Origin: Vigna angularis
Taxonomy: Eukaryota > Streptophyta > Magnoliopsida > Fabales > Fabaceae
Length of the DNA stretch: 64,000 bases
Direction of reading: 5' to 3'
Assembly (NCBI RefSeq): GCF_016808095.1
Contig: NC_068974.1
Coordinates: 29,372,825-29,436,824 of the forward strand
Shown: one piece after another, positions 38,012 through 50,832 of the stretch
Layout of the letters: each line of letters opens with the position of its first letter
How positions within the stretch are numbered: the first letter of the stretch is position 1
Made by a program: the position numbers and the translations under genes
Notes under the pieces: model-generated
The model's input: the letters and a program-made list of their open reading frames with translations, nothing else
The model's database searches: none
Told to the model about the DNA's origin: nothing

Positions 38012-40114
38012 TCACCAATATCCACCACATGAGCATAAACCATCTCTAAAATGGTGGAACCTATTTATATCTCGCATGATAATCACCCGATTTGTGAGCT
38101 TAGAGATCATTTTTATTACTGAGTGGCAATCTCCACACACACGAAGATTCTTGGTTATCCTGATTGTGGTTCCCGGAGCAGTGCTAATAAGGGCAAAAGC
38201 AAGAGCCAACCTCTCGCTATGATTCCAAAGCATTTTCTCCTTTATTTCCTCCTCAACATCAAAAAGAACTGAATTAGTGTCAGGTTTGTATCCAGCTTTC
38301 TTCAGCTGCTCATTCAAGTCTTTCAATTTCACATAAATATCATCCGACTGCTGGTGGGAAGTATCCCCAACAAAAAATTGATGAAACATCTTATTTAGCT
38401 CAACAAAACTGTAACTAGGTGCTTTCTTCAATCTTCCTTTTTTCACCAATGCCCTCACATTTTCCACATCTTTCCACCGTCTCTCAGCAGCATAGATGTT
38501 GGAAAGGCAAACATAGCCACTCGCTCCATTTGGATTCAATTCAAAAAGCTTATGTGCCGAGATCTCTGCTAACTTGACATTCCGATGCAATCTGCATGCT
38601 GAAAGAAGAGCAGTCCACACATCCTCATTGGGTTCTAATTTCATACTCTCTATAACTTCATATGCTTCATCTAAGTACCCTGCTCTGCCAAGTAGATCCA
38701 CTAAACATGAATAATGAGTGGGTCCAGGGTCTACATTATAGTCTCTAGTAATTTTATAGAAAATTTCTTTACCTTCATCCACTAATCCAGAATGACTACA
38801 AGCAGATAAAACTGCAGTGAAAATGCCCTCATCTGGAATTACGTTTGTACCTAACATTTCGTAGAAAATGGAGACTGCCTCTCTTCCTCTCCCATGAATT
38901 CCAAAGCCAGAAACCATAACAGTCCAAACAGCCAAATTTTTCTCAGGCATCTCATCAAACACACAACACGCACAAATTAAACTCCCACAGTTAGCATACA
39001 TGCCAATAAGTGCAGTTCCAACAGCTACATTCACTCCATAGCCCCTCTTAACAACATATGAATGAACAGACGTGCCCAACCGCAAAGCCGATATTTGATT
39101 ACAAGCTCCGAGCACTGAAATTACGGTCACTTCATCTGGCACTTCCCTTCCCTCAACCATCCGACCGAAAAGCTCAAGAGCTTCAAAAGCATCCCCACGT
39201 TTCTCATACCCGGATATCAAAGAATTCCACGACACAACATCCTTCACTATCAACCCTTCAAACAAGTTCCTTGCACAAGACATAGACTCACAATTGCAGT
39301 ACATGTCTATAATTGAATTCACTAAAAACCCATTATCCACTCTCCCATTCCCACCATTTCTGACAACAAAACCATGAATCTCTTTCCCCGCCTTCAAATC
39401 CATAACATCCCCGCAAGCGGAGAGAAGAGCAAGCAAGGTGGTCCCATCTCCCACAAAACCAACCCTCCTCATCTCCCCAAAAATCTCAAAAGCTCCCTGA
39501 GTCTCACCATTCTTCACACACCCCGACACCATGGTGTTCCAAGAAGTCAAGTCCCTCATAGGCATTTTATCAAACACCACCTGCGCAGCTGCCACGTCAC
39601 CAAACTTTAAGTACATCGAAAGTATCGAGTTCCCCACGTAAACATCCTCCTCGAACCCACCAACCACCACCAAAGCGTGAACCTTTCTACCAATTCCGCG
39701 AAGCAGAAGGTCCCCACAGGCCTTCAGGACAAAAGGGTAGGTGAAATTGTCAGGCTTCTGTCCTAAACGCAACATTTCACGGTAGAGAACAAGGGACTTA
39801 ATGGGAGAGTGGTTGCAGGCGTAGCCCCTGATCATGGAGTTCCAGAGAAACGAATTCTTTAGCACAATTTGGTCGAAGATGAGTTGGGCATGGGACATGT
39901 GGCCGCAGGCAGCGTAGCATGCGGCGAGCTTGGTGGCGAGATAGGTGTTGTGGCGGAGGTTGCCGTCGGTGGTGACGTGTGCGTGGAGTTGCTGGGCTTG
40001 GGTTAAGGATTTGGAATTGGAGAGTGATTGCAGTAAGCTTCCACATTGTAGAGAATTGAGGGTGGTGGTGAAACAAGGTTTGGAAACAAGAGCTGTTGTC
40101 TTGAGTAGTGACAT
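38012..40114 (-). CDS. PPR protein, PLS class with E and DYW domains
   Basis: Intronless 700-residue pentatricopeptide-repeat protein. Such proteins bind single organellar transcripts and, when they carry a DYW domain, edit C to U in mitochondria or chloroplasts. Seen: about 12-15 PPR motifs of P, L and S type from about residue 55 to 500 (for example NSFLWNSMIRGYACNHSP, DLTSWNTMVSGCVKNGE, NLAVWTVMVSGFGIHGRG), an E region around 505-600 (EDVWTALLSACRLHRNVKLAE, GYVCLSNIYAAERRW), and the DYW deaminase-like domain with HSE at 632-634, CGDCH at 660-664 and CSC at 694-696. The last three residues are GYW (G698-Y699-W700) instead of the canonical DYW. The N-terminus is basic and hydroxylated, fitting an organelle-targeting peptide, but the organelle cannot be told. 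The start is the first ATG. I cannot name an ortholog. Confidence 0.95.
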   Translation of the reverse strand: MSLLKTTALVSKPCFTTTLNSLQCGSLLQSLSNSKSLTQAQQLHAHVTTDGNLRHNTYLATKLAACYAACGHMSHAQLIFDQIVLKNSFLWNSMIRGYACNHSPIKSLVLYREMLRLGQKPDNFTYPFVLKACGDLLLRGIGRKVHALVVVGGFEEDVYVGNSILSMYLKFGDVAAAQVVFDKMPMRDLTSWNTMVSGCVKNGETQGAFEIFGEMRRVGFVGDGTTLLALLSACGDVMDLKAGKEIHGFVVRNGGNGRVDNGFLVNSIIDMYCNCESMSCARNLFEGLIVKDVVSWNSLISGYEKRGDAFEALELFGRMVEGREVPDEVTVISVLGACNQISALRLGTSVHSYVVKRGYGVNVAVGTALIGMYANCGSLICACCVFDEMPEKNLAVWTVMVSGFGIHGRGREAVSIFYEMLGTNVIPDEGIFTAVLSACSHSGLVDEGKEIFYKITRDYNVDPGPTHYSCLVDLLGRAGYLDEAYEVIESMKLEPNEDVWTALLSACRLHRNVKLAEISAHKLFELNPNGASGYVCLSNIYAAERRWKDVENVRALVKKGRLKKAPSYSFVELNKMFHQFFVGDTSHQQSDDIYVKLKDLNEQLKKAGYKPDTNSVLFDVEEEIKEKMLWNHSERLALAFALISTAPGTTIRITKNLRVCGDCHSVIKMISKLTNRVIIMRDINRFHHFRDGLCSCGGYW

Positions 40115-40215
40115 TGAGATTCAGGATGTTCTTCCATGAATAAAGACAAGAGTAGCAGGAGCAAGTACTAGGAATAAAAGTAAAGGATTGTTGAATTAAA
40201 AACAAAAGAAAATGG

Positions 40216-40221
40216 AAAAAA
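40216..40221 (-). terminator. Pol III terminator of tRNA-Ala
   Basis: A run of six T on the minus strand, 12 bases after the tRNA 3' end, is the usual RNA polymerase III stop. Confidence 0.8.
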
Positions 40222-40233
40222 GCATTTACATTT

Positions 40234-40306
40234 TGGAGATGCGGGGTATCGATCCCCGTACCTCTCGCATGCTAAGCGAGCGCTCTACCATCTGAGCTAC
40301 ATCCCC
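40234..40306 (-). tRNA. tRNA-Ala (AGC)
   Basis: The 73-base minus-strand tRNA begins GGGGATGTAGCTCAGATGG and ends CATCTCC plus the discriminator A. All four arms can be folded. The acceptor arms GGGGATG and CATCTCC pair with one wobble; the D arm has the TAGCTCAGATGG A box; the anticodon stem CTCGC/GCGAG encloses TTAGCAT with anticodon AGC (alanine). The T arm has ATCGATA in a GGGG/CCCC stem, serving as B box. There is no intron. It lies 119 bases upstream of the PPR start codon on the same strand. Confidence 0.97.
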
Positions 40307-40309
40307 ATT

Positions 40310-43300
40310 TTATGTCTATTAAATATACTTAAAGTATTAATAATATTATATATAGTTTTAACTTTTCAAAATACATAAAAATTCAAGTTTTAAACTCTTA
40401 GTTTAAATTCTCCCCAAATGCGTTTCTTCCTTGATGACTTTACCTTGTTAGTGTTTTTGTTTGTTTCTCAGTTCTCATAGTTATGGCATTTTTTTAAAAA
40501 AAAAAAATTGGTAGTTTGATTTTCCTTTTCTCCTATTGACTTTTGTCCAAGAAATTCCCAGTTATGTTCCGTGTTTCATCGTTTGGAAAACTCATGAAGG
40601 TAATCTCAAAGTTTAATTAATTAAAACTTTAAGTCATTAATTAGCACTATTGTGTTGACTTTATTTTATCTTAACTTATTAGATGGTTTTACAATGTTGT
40701 TTTATGTGTTGATTTGGTTATAAAAATATATGCAGTTGTATTATATTGAAAATCACAAGTCAAGTTTTTATTTTTTTTCAATTCTGGAAAAAGAAAAGAA
40801 AGACAGAATAATAATTATTCATCTTTACCCACTCAGCCTCAATCTTCAAAAGTTTCATCACAAAATTCTAAACTTAAAAGGTTGATAGCATTCTTTTTTT
40901 ACTAACTTTTCAAGCATATGGTTTGAGGTAAAATAATAAAAGTTTGCACTAAAAAGATAGGGGAATTATCTTAAAATTCAAAAAGATTGACGAAATAGTG
41001 GGTTGACTTTAAAAAAGACTATTTAATAGAATATAAAACTTTTTCACAAAACTTTTCATTAAGTAGATGATAAGAGTAAAAGGTTGACTTGGGAAATTTT
41101 GCTTTTGACTGCATGTGAAAAGGAAAGAAAATAGAGTAGTATAAACATATAATAAATGTAATAAACACTTGACAGATATTGATTTATTTAGTAGGTGTTA
41201 CCTCTGATTCTCTTTCAGGAAACTTTTTCATTTCAACATTATGATTACGCAAATATTTTTATTTTTACTTTCTTCTTACACGATAGATACAGGAAAATAA
41301 TTCATGTTTATCTCATTTATCTCTCTCTAAAATTAAAAGAGAAAAATGTGAACTTATTTTAGTTTATACGGCATATATTCTTCAAGTGTTACTCTTGGTT
41401 ATATATTTAAAATAATTCATTACAAAAATAATACAAGGTTCTTTTTATTATCAATGGTTTTAATCTATGATAAATACACAGTTGATAAAATCACTGAAAA
41501 AATATCAGTAAAGATTTTCGATGGTTTTGTTCGTAATTATTGCTATTTGTGAGAGGTTTTTAAAAATCGTTGTAACTTACGAAAATTTATTTAACTGTGA
41601 TCATTTGTGGAAGTTTTTATAGAAATCGCCAGTAGCTGTGGGAGTTCGTAAAAACTGGTGATAGTTGCTAGGGCTGAAAGAAACAGTCAAGACTTGCATG
41701 GATTAACAAAAAACCGTTGATATTTTCTGGTTTTATGTAGTTGAGGTTTTAAAAACCATCAATAATGAAAATAATTTAATTTTTTTATTATTCAAACAAT
41801 TTGATTAATGTAATTAAATGAAATATGTTTAATATTAAATCACAATAATATGAAATCAAAAATAATTATTATTATATAAAATAAATTATAAAATTAAAAA
41901 TACAGTTAATTTATTAACTTAAGAAATAACATATCTTCGGTTCTAAAAATTAAAAATAAACACGTTTTTCTTCGTAACAAATTAAAAAGTGTCCTGAATA
42001 ATAATTATTGTTGTTATTTTTCATTGTTTTTCATCATTTAACATGCTTCCTTTATCACATACTTACAGTATCAAATAATAGTTAGTCGATAATATATTAA
42101 AAAGAAATATTTACACAAATTTAAAAATAGGGTAGTGAAACAGGATGTAAGGAAATAGATACCAAGCCACGCAACAAAACACAGATTCAAAGAATGGAAG
42201 GTAACGTATGGAATGTTCAAAGGGATGCAAGGGAAATGCAAACTAATGTGAAAAGTGCAGATTTTAAAATTCAAATACAGTGTAACATGTATAATGTGAC
42301 CTATTAAAATGAAAGAGACACTTAGAGTTTAACTACAAGGATTGGAACAAGTGTAGGTTAAATGTATGACTGAAAATGTGCAAGTAAGACCTAATATTTT
42401 TAGATTTACAAAGTCAGATGCAGATATGTGAACTTGACATGAGTTTATGCAATGAGTATAGTAAAGTTAATTGAAAGAAGATCCAATAGCAAAAACATGC
42501 ATGAAGCTCCAAGTTGATCCAGTAAGAGCATGCATGAGAGCAATGCTAACTTGATACAACAAGACTAAATGGTTTGTAAAAATCCAAGTTGGATAGTCAA
42601 GAGCATGCATGATGCTAACCTAAGACGAAGAAAAAGTCGTTTCTCAAACGTCGTTTCTCTAAACAAACATGACCCTTGGTGCTTCCTGTTCCTTTAATAA
42701 CTAATAAGATGATGAGACATTAGCAAAGAAAATTAGTTCCATTTAGTACAAAAGATTGTTTCACATGCTTCAGGTAATCACACTCAAAAACCCTTCATTA
42801 ACGCAATACAAAAGGTCATTCGAGTTCATTGCCCATGTCAAACTTCATGGCCTTATGTACATGCCTAGCCCAGAAAGAGACTTTAATGCTCATTAAAGTT
42901 CAACAATTTTCATTAATAATAGGCATTTAATACATATAGTCACTGTGACCTTATTTATGAGATGGTTATTCACCATTATTTCAAAGATGCTCGAACTCAA
43001 CAACCATATCCTCCTAGCTCCATATAAGGAGCTGGACCTGGAAGTACATCACACTGAAACATTCTTCATACTTTTACTTACGCTCTAAACTGATACTTAA
43101 AGATTTTACTTACTTAAGTCTTAGAGAGTCTTTTTCATGTGTCCTGTTTAGACCAACCTACCTTGCAAAGACACCTTCGAGATTTCATCATGTATCTTAC
43201 ATACATAGAATCTAATCCGGTAAAAATAGTAAAGATTATGTTTTCATCATTTACCAATGTAAAACAAAATAAAGGATATAAAAAATATCTAACGTTATAA

Positions 43301-45946
43301 AATATCAAATTTAATTACATAATACATGACATTATCTTCTTTCTTCCTATATCACACCATTATAGCAAAATTACATATTCAAGCCTACAAATTTATGTTT
43401 AAATTTTACATGAATTAATATAAAAATATATATTTTTAATATATTATATTTTACTATAATAGAAAAAATATAAATTTTCTCTTAATATATCAGACATGAT
43501 AAATAAACTCATTGTCACGAGTATTATTTGAACTCATTCTAATTTTATAAGAAATATTTAATTTGAAAGACTTAAGTATGATCATAACTAATACTTGATA
43601 TTTTAAATTAGATATGAAGTATGGTATTGGTATATATATACTCACCCTATTCACATTCTCATATTTATTTTTGTTTTAAATCATTAAAATATCATCAATC
43701 TATTAATTCTTATTTTACTACAATTTTTTGTTCATGTCTCAATTATTTAACTCATTCAATATTTATCAAGTTCACTCAAATTTTTAAGATACTTTCTTTT
43801 TCATTATAACTTTAATTATATATATTTTTTTTGTATAACTTTGTTTTTTCAAATGATGTATTACATTATAAGAAATTTAAATCTCAATTTCCTCTAATTA
43901 AATCATTTCATAAGACACACATTTTAATTATTTCTTTTATTTTTAATATTTTATTAGTTAATTATCTTTTATCACATAAAAATATTTACTATCAATTTCA
44001 AATATTAATTCGTGTAAACCTTTATTTAATTAAATAACCTAAAAAGCCTATATTTTCTTTTCACTCTTCAGTCTTCAGTCATCACTCTTCACTGCACAAT
44101 TTTTCATTGTCTGTTTTAAAAGTTCTATTTGTCTGATATCCATCAAACTTACCTAAATGTTTTAAATATTTTTCCTATCAACATTTGCGAATTCTAACTA
44201 TCATAAAATTTTAATTATTCATATATTTTAAATATATATTATATACACAATGGTGAAATTATAGATGGGACCATGATTCTTGGAATTTAATGAAAGAATA
44301 TTAGATAGTAGAAGGAAAGTAAATAATCTATGAGTTTATAATAACTCATGATAAATATAAATTCTTTTATTTGCGTTCATTTTCCCTACAATACACGTTG
44401 TATATATGAATGTAATTCGAAATTATGTTACAGTCAATTCTTTTACGAACAAAATATACGTGTAGAAATAAACAATATCAAATATAATTGATAAATAACT
44501 TGAATTTAATCAATTTGTAATAAATTGTATACGGAAAAAAATGACAGGTAAACATTATATAATCTCTACACTTAAAAATAATTAGTCTTTGACTATCATT
44601 TGGTGATTTGTTACATGAAAAACTATTTATGCAAAGATCAACCTCTCTCTCTCCTTATATAGCATATATTAATAAGTTTCTACAAAAATCCATGCATGAG
44701 CATAAATATTTAAAAAAAAAAATTGCGACGCTCACTTTCATATTATAGGTGAGTTGGTTTGCTCCTTTTTAAAAAAAACAAGAATTATTGTTTGTTAGCA
44801 ATTACTCTTGAAAAAAAGTGTTTTTAATAAAAACAGATAAATTTCTACTTTTAACGTTTTGTTTAAACTGTTTGTTTTAAAAAATAGAAGTTATCTGTAT
44901 TTTAAACAACTGCATTATTTAAAGAAATTTAATTTACTTATTTCGGAAATAGTTATTTCAAATTTAACCAAACTTATTCAACATTATAAATCAGTTTGTT
45001 TAAATTTAAAATAAATAATTTAAAAGCATCACTTTTCAAAAAGTAGATAGGATTTTTCTTATTAAAATAAGTCAAAACTAGTTATTTTTTAAATAAGTAG
45101 ATTAGATTAAAACATAACCAAAAATTGCTTAAAGAGAACTTTAAAGAAAATCAGAAACAAACGCGCGGAGTAACGACAACGATGATAAATAAGGTGAGTA
45201 GAGGGACGATAAAATAAAATAAATAAAAATAAATAAATGTGGTGGAAGCATATAAAGAATTTTCCTATAAAGAAAGGAGAGTAAAAAGACATAGTTGGAG
45301 AGTAGGAAAGCAAAAGAAGGGTCCCACATTGTTCTCCCCACGTCCCTATTAGGACTTTCAATGCATCGTTGTCTTTCTCTCTCCTCTGACGCCTCCTCCC
45401 ACACCCAGTACAAGAAACAAACTTTTCAATGATCAAAATTCCCAGAGACGCAAATTCTTGTACTGGTATTGCAATTCTATAGAATTTCATTAAAACCAGA
45501 AAAAGAAAAAGACAAAACCAAAAACAAGAAAAAAAAAATCAAATTTTCAACGTGGATTCAACCCTTGTTATACCTTTGCATGAATTGGGTTCATACGACA
45601 GACACTGTACGTAACGTTCATTTGATTGGTTCTTCCACAACGTGCGTTATTCGTATATTCATCTTATCAAATACCAACCCATTGTCCAGCTTCGTCATAT
45701 TTTGTATATTGTCTCTCGTTCCAACCTGATTCCCGAGATATCATACAGTTGAATTTCCAAACTCCCACCTTCGTGGGTTTGTGGAAAAGTTGAGCGTTCA
45801 CGAAGTTTGGAACGAGCGATATATTGTTGTATTTATTCTTTTGGTAGGCACGGAAGCTTTTGGCAAGGTGTTGGCTTTGTTCGTTTGAAAACTTGGGAGG
45901 ACTCATGTTCCATGAGAGATGAGACGGGAATTTTGCGTTCGGGTTG
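40310..45946. other. AT-rich intergenic DNA upstream of the formin gene
   Basis: No gene is recognised. At 41430-41790 the sequence has repeated AAAACCGTTGATA/GGTTTTTAAAAATCG words resembling the ends of CACTA-type transposons, but no CACTA terminus was found. At 42600-43250 there is LTR-like sequence (CCATATAAGGAGCTGG) without identifiable boundaries. Open frames at 43621-44037 are T-rich noise; those at 45107-45984 overlap on both strands and probably cover the formin promoter and 5' UTR. Confidence 0.4.
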
Positions 45947-48900
45947 ATGAAGTTGAAAAATATAATGGAATTGACAAGACCCAATTATGCTGTTGTTTAC
46001 GTCATTCTCCTTTGTGCGTTGGCCCAAGGGGGTTCAGAGGGGAAAGGGGGAAAGGAAGATGAGTCTTCTAGAGTTGGTGGAGGGGCATCAATTATTTATG
46101 TTCATAGATTGAAGGTATCGTTTTTTTTCTTTAATTTGTGTCCCTTCTTTGTTGTTTCTTCTTTGGATTTCTTGTCTGGTTTTTTGTTTGTTCATGATTC
46201 TTCTTTCTGTTCTGAATAAATGTTTAATGGCCCTTTTTAATTTGTTACCAAAAAGTGGTTTTGATTTTGACTACCATATTTTTCTGTTTGGTTTCATAGC
46301 AATTGGCTAATTTGGTTGGTAATTCTGTGTTTTTGTGTTGTTGTTATGTAGAACTTCCCCTGGTTTTACATGGATATTAAGCTGACTCAAGCGTGCGAAC
46401 TACGTGCTTATTATTGAGATTTTACTTGGTTGCATATAGAGTTACCTGTTTGTATATCAAAGTTCATACATGCAGAACTTTCCATCTTTACTTCACCAAT
46501 TACTATGTTACTTATCGTGAAGCTTATATATAGTATTTCCATCTATGTTTTCCAAAGAAAGAATCCAAAATGAAGAAATCGATTCATTTCAATTCAAGGA
46601 CTAAAAAGTAGTATCACATAAAAGGATCTCTCAGCTAATTTTAAGAAAACTAGGGATGCATGTTTTTGTTTAAAGAATACCTTAATATCAGCCTGTGCTT
46701 ATATGATTCAGTAAATGATGCCGAGTATAAAAAGGCCATGTTCTTATTCTAAATAGTCAAATTTGTTAAATACCACCATTTCGCCTCTGCATATTGAAAT
46801 TGGATTATAGAAGAAATGAAACACTTTTAAGTCCATTACTATTGTTTGTTATCTTAAAAATTGTAAGAAAACCAAGAATGCTCATACCATTTTATTTAAC
46901 AGGAATACAACACACAAAAGATGATCCAATTGTGTTTAAAATACTGCTTTTGACTACACATTGATTGAATGAAGGAACATGCCTTATTACTTCAATTTTT
47001 ATAGAGCATGACAGTGATAGATAGTGTAAAATTTCTTGTGAAACTATAGTAAATTATATGGCAACTGGAAGCTTGCTGTAGACATATTAGTTAGTCTTTT
47101 CTATCTTTCTTTTTTTTAAATGAAGGCATATTAGTTAATGTTTCACACTACTCTGAATGGTGCTATTCTCTTATTTGGTTGATACAGGTAGCAAATGACG
47201 GTAAACCCTGCAGGAAACAATTGATAGACAGGAACCTTGACTTGCATCCTCTGGAAGGGAGTGGTGACATAAAGAGTATAAAAAGTAACATAAACAGAGA
47301 AACTAATTTTCTGCCACTTCATATAAAAAGAAAAACTTTAGACGGCAAAAGAACTAGTTCTAGTCCTGTTTCAGAAAAGGGTAGCTCTAGATATTTGTCA
47401 ACAGAGCATTCTGGATCAACCTTGGGTGTGGAAAGAGGCCATGGAAGAAACTTGCTTGCTGATTCACCAAAGAAACAAACGGCACCAAGTCCTTCTCCTA
47501 CACCAGCCAGTTCTCCATTATCACCAAGTAATGGTCCAACACCAGCCAGATCTCCATTATCACCAAGTCATGCACCAACACCAGCCACTTCTCCACCATC
47601 AACACCACCTCCAACTCCCAAAAAAAAGGATTTACCACTCCCAAAAGATATGTTTGCACCATTTCCACCTCTACCCCCTATAGCTCGTTCTCCTCCCAAA
47701 AATTCTAAACCTACAGTCCAGACTCCTGCTCCTCCAACATCTAGCGCTGATGACAAAAAGAAGAAAACAATTATTTTAGCTACCACTTTATCAGGTGTTG
47801 TAATCTTGATAGGCTTGTTCCTATGCTATCGTGAGACCAAAAAGAAGAGAAGTGATAGGGATGACAGGCCTTTGCTCGTATTAACCTCGGATGATTATAC
47901 TGGCGGTATGCTCTTGTTCTTTCTTTCTACATGATTTTAGTAATGTCTTCAACAGTGGTTTTTGTTGAAGTTGATAAACTTATCAGTCGTGACAGTTTAT
48001 GATATGACAGTGTGAAATATATACTATATTTTCTTTATAATGTATGAAATCTGAAGAGTGAAGAGCAAACTCTTAAGTTGCCAAATCAATTTCTTGAAGA
48101 CTTGAGTCAGTTTAAATTATTGTATTTTACAGTTACACATGGTTGTGAAACATTACACTAGAATCAATCAAAGGTTCCATGTTAATTTTTTTTTCTTCAG
48201 GTACAAGGAAGGTTGTTCAATTAGGAAATTCTAGAAGGGATGAATATGGCATTGGCGATGGAAAGAACCCTTCTAATGTTAGAAACTTGTCCAGTAGGAA
48301 GGGTGTAGATGTCAACGTCTCAATGGTTGACATAGCATCATCATCATCAGAAGGCGGAAGAAAACTAACAGTATCCCCTAGTGTAAAGTCTGACCCTCCT
48401 CCTCCTCCTCCTCCTCCTCCCCCACCTCCTCCTTCTTCTTCTTCTCTTCCTCCTCCTCCCCCTCCTCCTCCTCCATCTTCTTCCTCTTCTTCTACTCCTC
48501 CTCCTGGCCGTACTGCTGGACCACCACCACCACCTCCTCCCGCTAATCGTACACCGCCGCCTCCAAAAGGTGCTCATGCTCCGCCAGCTCCTCCCAAACC
48601 AGTTGGAGGTGCGAATCATGGACCACTACTTCCTAAAGAAGGAAGTTCAAATGACGGCGATGCTCAAGCTCCAAAACCAAAACTAAAGCCATTTTTTTGG
48701 GATAAGGTTAATGCAAAGCCTGGCCAAACAATGGTGTGGCATGAGATCAGTTCGGGATCATTCGTGTAAGATCATTAACTCTTGTCAAAGATAAAGTATA
48801 ATTTGAATGAACAAAGTAGAACATATATACCAGAAAAATTGCTTTCACTGATTTATCTTTGCAATAACTTCTCAGGATCAATGAGGAAATGATGGAGTCT

Positions 48901-50832
48901 TTATTTGGCTGCGCCAACCAGAACAAGAATGATCGCAAAAGAGATTCATCCTTAGAAAATTCAGTGCAATATATTAAGCTTATTGATCCTAGGAAAGCAC
49001 AGAACTTGTCAATTCTTTTGCGAGCTCTGAACGTCACAACAGAAGAAGTTGTCGATGCTCTTGTAGAAGGTGACTCTCTTTCTCTCCTAGGAATGCTGAA
49101 ATGAAAGGGCAATTAAGAAATGCTGCCAGTGATATAAAACTTTAGCTAACTAGCTCTAATCAAGATTTTATTGAGTTTATGTGTATGGTTGTTAATTTCT
49201 ATTGAACTTTTGAATTTAATTGATATCCGGATTGGTATTTTCTCTTGCACACGGATGATATTCCTGATGAATTTATTCCCCTGATCACTTAAATTTCAGT
49301 TCTGTTAATTAACTTTATACGCTGTTCATTTGACATGTTTGTGTTCATGATACCAATAATTTCAAATACTCTACTCTTTCATTTGCATGTTCTTAGAACA
49401 GGATATACATTGACTCTGAATCGATGATAATTATTTGGGGAATGTGTCAGGACTCACACAATGAAGTTACATTCATAAGGGTGTTCTCTGGTTATGGTTT
49501 GCTTCACTGGTTTTAGTATTAAAAGAATCCAAAAGTGTTAAAATTTTGTAGCGTTTGCATGAGATTAAGATTTGCATTTCTTGGGACGAAGTAGTTACAA
49601 TATGTTGGTTGAATCAGGCAATGAGATTCCCATTGAGCTGATACAGACTTTGCTGAAGATGGCACCTACACAAGATGAGGAACTGAAGCTAAGGCTATTC
49701 ACAGGACAACTGCATGAACTAGGCCCAGCAGAGAGGTTTCTCAAAGTGTTGATTGAGATTCCATTCGCTTTCAAACGTCTTGAATGTCTGTTGTTCATGC
49801 ATAACCTTCAAGAAGATTTCTCAAGCATTAAGGAATCCTTTGCCACGTTAGAGGTAAGACCAAGGACATGTTTGCTATTTGTGTCCCATGTGGTTACGTT
49901 ATAAGTCCATAAAGGCTTACGTAGTTGTTGCATGACAATGGCAGGTGGCTAGCAACGATCTGAGAAAAAGCAGGCTATTCCTGAAACTCCTAGAAGCAGT
50001 TCTGAAAACCGGCAACCGTATGAATGACGGAACCTACCGCGGCCGTGCGCAAGCATTCAGGCTCGACACCCTCCTCAAACTCTCCGACGTCAAGGGAACA
50101 GACGGCAAGACCACGCTCCTGCACTTCGTCGTCGAGGAGATCATCCGCTCCGAGGGAATCCGCGCCGCGCGCAACGAAAGAGCCAGCCGGAGCATCTCTA
50201 GCGTCAACACCAGCGACGAATCTGACGAGGGCGAGGAGTCCGAGGAGCACTACCGCAGCGTCGGCCTCCAGGTGGTGTCGAGCCTCGGTGCGGAACTCGA
50301 GGCTGTGAAGAAGGCGGCGCTGATAGACGGCGACGCGCTCACCACGACGGTGTCGAAGCTGGGGCACTCGTTGGTGAAGACGCAGAATTTTCTTGACACG
50401 GACATGAAGAACATTGTGGAAGAGAGCGAGTTCCAGAACAGCATGGAGCAGTTCATGGTAAACGCGAGGAAGGAGGTGATGTGGATGGTGGAGGAGGAGA
50501 AGAGGATAATGGCGCTGGTTAAGAGCACTGCCGATTACTTTCACGGCAATGCCGGGAAGGATGAAGGTTTGCGTTTGTTCCTAATCGTACGTGATTTCTT
50601 GATCATATTGGACAAGGTTTGCAAAGAAGTGAGGGACACGACCATGACGCCGGCGAAGGCTCCCACCACTACCAAGAAGAAGCCTAAGACTCCTACGGCT
50701 TCTTCCCCTAACGCGCGTAATCCAGATTCGCCAAAGCCATCCACTAATCTCCACAGTAAGCTCTTTCCTGCCATTGCTGGGAGGAGAATGGATTACTCTA
50801 GCTCTGATAGCTCCGATGATGACGACGACTAA
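45947..50832 (+). CDS. Class I formin (signal peptide, TM, FH1, FH2), six exons
   Basis: Plant class I formins sit in the plasma membrane with the N-terminus facing the wall and nucleate and elongate actin filaments through FH2, with FH1 recruiting profilin-actin. Exons: 45947-46114, 47188-47905, 48201-48765, 48876-49069, 49618-49853, 49945-50832. All junctions are GT-AG and keep frame, giving 922 residues. Seen: a hydrophobic N-terminal signal (YAVVYVILLCALAQG), a Ser/Pro-rich wall-facing stretch (about 140-235), a transmembrane segment at about 250-270 (TIILATTLSGVVILIGLFLCY) followed by basic residues, an FH1 with long proline runs at about 361-455, and FH2 from about 457 (LKPFFWDKVNAKP) through FRLDTLLKLSDVKGTDGKTTLLHFVV to about 860. 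The C-terminus is Ser/Asp-rich. The start is the first ATG before the signal peptide. Exon 6 is strikingly GC-rich at 50030-50550. No breaks were seen. The subfamily member is not assigned. Confidence 0.95.

Noticed and set aside
37840..38043. Minus-strand open frame after the PPR gene, 67 codons
   Set aside because: It overlaps the PPR stop codon in another frame and has no family features; most likely PPR 3' UTR.
45107..46027. Several overlapping frames on both strands before the formin
   Set aside because: They conflict with one another and lie where the formin promoter and 5' UTR should be.
49990..50544. Long minus-strand frame opposite formin exon 6
   Set aside because: It is a shadow of GC-rich coding sequence; its His/Arg/Leu-rich composition is typical of antisense frames.
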